Assembly (NCBI GenBank): GCA_036504735.1
Contig: DASXUQ010000010.1
Coordinates: forward strand, 450,773 to 514,772
Length of the DNA stretch: 64,000 nt
From: a bacterium
GTDB taxonomy: Bacteria; Electryoneota; RPQS01
Reading direction: 5' to 3'
The notes under the pieces are model-generated. The model did not search any database, had not been told where the DNA came from, and worked only from the letters and a program-made list of their open reading frames with translations. The position numbers were made by a program, and so were the translations under genes. Numbering within the stretch: position 1 is the first letter of the stretch; every line of letters starts with the position of its first letter. Positions 63,451 through 64,000 of the stretch are shown one piece after another.

Positions 63451-63507
63451 ATCCAGCACGCTCCCGCGTGCTGGATTTCGTACCCGCACCACGCGGGAGC
63501 GTGGTGC
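63451..63507. repeat. Paired REP-like hairpins in inverted orientation
   Basis: Hairpin A: ATCCAGCACGC, loop TCCC, GCGTGCTGGAT (63451-63476). Hairpin B: GCACCACGC, loop GGGA, GCGTGGTGC (63486-63507). Their cores, 63457-63470 and 63490-63503, are exact reverse complements over 14 bases, and the two loops are complementary. This is the layout of REP/BIME-type extragenic palindromes. Confidence 0.65.
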
Positions 63508-63706
63508 CGAGTGGGTGGGGGGGAATCAGAAGGGGGTTCTGTGCGCTCGTCCTAATATACACCGGGAGGGTAGGGGGTAGCAACGGATATTTGAACTAAT
63601 GCGCAATTCTCGCAGACATGGGGTCTTGGATCCAGACCGGGAATGGCGGAATTGTTGATTTTGCGGAAGGGAGGGGATGTGAGATTTGGGGAGAAATGGT
63701 GCAGGC

Positions 63707-63751
63707 GGGAGGCTGAGCCTCGGGAAGACAAGACCGCGCGATGAATCGCGC
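63707..63751. repeat. Two further short hairpins
   Basis: GAGGC-TGA-GCCTC (about 63708-63720) and GCGCGAT-GA-ATCGCGC (63736-63751), the latter followed by CGCTACCC. They lie just past the 3' end of the minus-strand partial gene and could also help end its transcript. Confidence 0.5.
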
Positions 63752-63762
63752 CGCTACCCAGC

Positions 63763-64000
63763 CTATTTCAGCAACACCAGTTTGCGGATTTGGGATGAGG
63801 TAGCGGTGTGCAATTTGGCAAAGTAGATGCCGGAAGACAGAGCCGATGCATCGAAGCGATGCTGATGCTCTCCGGCAGTCAGCCGTCCCAAGTTTTGCTG
63901 ATAGACACTGCGGCCTAACACGTCGAAGACCTCCAGCTTGACCTCGGAGGATGCAGGCAGCGTGAAGGATAGCGTGGTGGTGGGGTTGAAGGGATTGGGG
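63763..64000 (-). CDS. C-terminal fragment of a type IX secretion cargo protein
   Basis: The last 78 residues of a minus-strand protein whose start lies beyond the right edge. It reads PNPFNPTTTLSFTLPASS, then VKLEVFDVLGRSVYQQNLG, LTAGEHQHRFDASALSSGIY and ends SQIRKLVLLK. This is the type A C-terminal sorting (Por secretion) domain: NPFNP opening, DxxGR turn, Gly before a Tyr-Phe strand, and a Lys-Leu-containing ending. It directs export through the outer membrane by the type IX system in FCB-group bacteria. The catalytic or binding part is not visible. Stop TAG at 63763-63765. Confidence 0.88.
   Translation of the reverse strand, partial: PNPFNPTTTLSFTLPASSEVKLEVFDVLGRSVYQQNLGRLTAGEHQHRFDASALSSGIYFAKLHTATSSQIRKLVLLK

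Larger units (their letters stand above)
63136..63762. other. Non-coding region rich in palindromes
   Basis: About 630 bases without a believable gene. It contains six or more perfect or near-perfect hairpins (listed separately), a G-rich stretch (63508-63540), and the tandem phrase GAGACTTGAGACTTGG near 63167-63182. A 72-codon frame at 63337-63555 runs through the hairpins and is not coding-like. Confidence 0.6.

Noticed and set aside
63337..63555. A 72-codon plus-strand frame
   Set aside because: It runs through three hairpins, is rich in Arg, Gly, Ser and His, and has no ribosome-binding site.

Overview
This window is a GC-rich chromosomal segment of a Gram-negative bacterium, probably an uncultured member of the FCB superphylum (the Fibrobacterota-Chlorobi-Bacteroidota group and its candidate phyla). 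Three things suggest this. Outer-membrane proteins are present: an Omp85-family protein and a 1148-residue beta-rich protein that also ends in Phe. The CDS cut by the right edge ends in a typical type IX secretion (Por) C-terminal sorting domain. The S14, L36 and RpoC zinc sites are intact. No rRNA, tRNA, CRISPR array or insertion sequence was found, so the phylum cannot be fixed from this window alone.

Bases 1-27480 (+) are the transcription/translation core: rpoB (5' end cut) and rpoC, then an almost unbroken str-S10-spc-alpha cluster (rpsL, rpsG, fusA, rpsJ, rplCDWB, rpsS, rplV, rpsC, rplP, rpmC, rpsQ, rplNXE, rpsN, rpsH, rplFR, rpsE, rpmD, rplO, secY, adk, map, infA, rpmJ, rpsMKD, rpoA, rplQ). 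It closes with a strong intrinsic terminator. tuf is missing between fusA and rpsJ. Several ribosomal proteins carry low-complexity tails (S3, L5, L17, L22).

Bases 27590-41183 (+) look like one tightly packed transcription unit: hutU, an enoyl-CoA hydratase, hutI, a DUF72 protein, a GGDEF diguanylate cyclase, glgA, a secreted NHL-type beta-propeller, the 1148-residue surface protein and the Omp85 protein. Most junctions overlap or abut. Bases 41316-49153 (+) hold rng, rplU-rpmA, a malate dehydrogenase, an ElbB/DJ-1-like protein, a threonine aldolase and a REC-GAF-PAS histidine kinase, ending in a terminator shared by convergent genes.

Bases 49174-60375 (-) are a translation-quality and envelope cluster read right to left: prfA, prmC, a P-type ATPase, a thioredoxin-domain (SSP411/YyaL-like) protein, a small membrane protein, tgt, yajC, def, fmt and a YugP-like zinc protease. 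Bases 60660-63135 (+) are the least familiar part: a perfect 18-bp palindrome ahead of a strong promoter, a secreted protein made of octaproline repeats, a terminator hairpin that contains the likely ribosome-binding site of the next gene, a polytopic membrane protein with an overlapping 45-codon membrane micro-ORF, and a NtrC-family AAA+ protein that has lost nearly every catalytic and sigma54-contact motif. Bases 63136-63762 hold no gene but a cluster of REP-like hairpins, followed by the partial type IX cargo gene.
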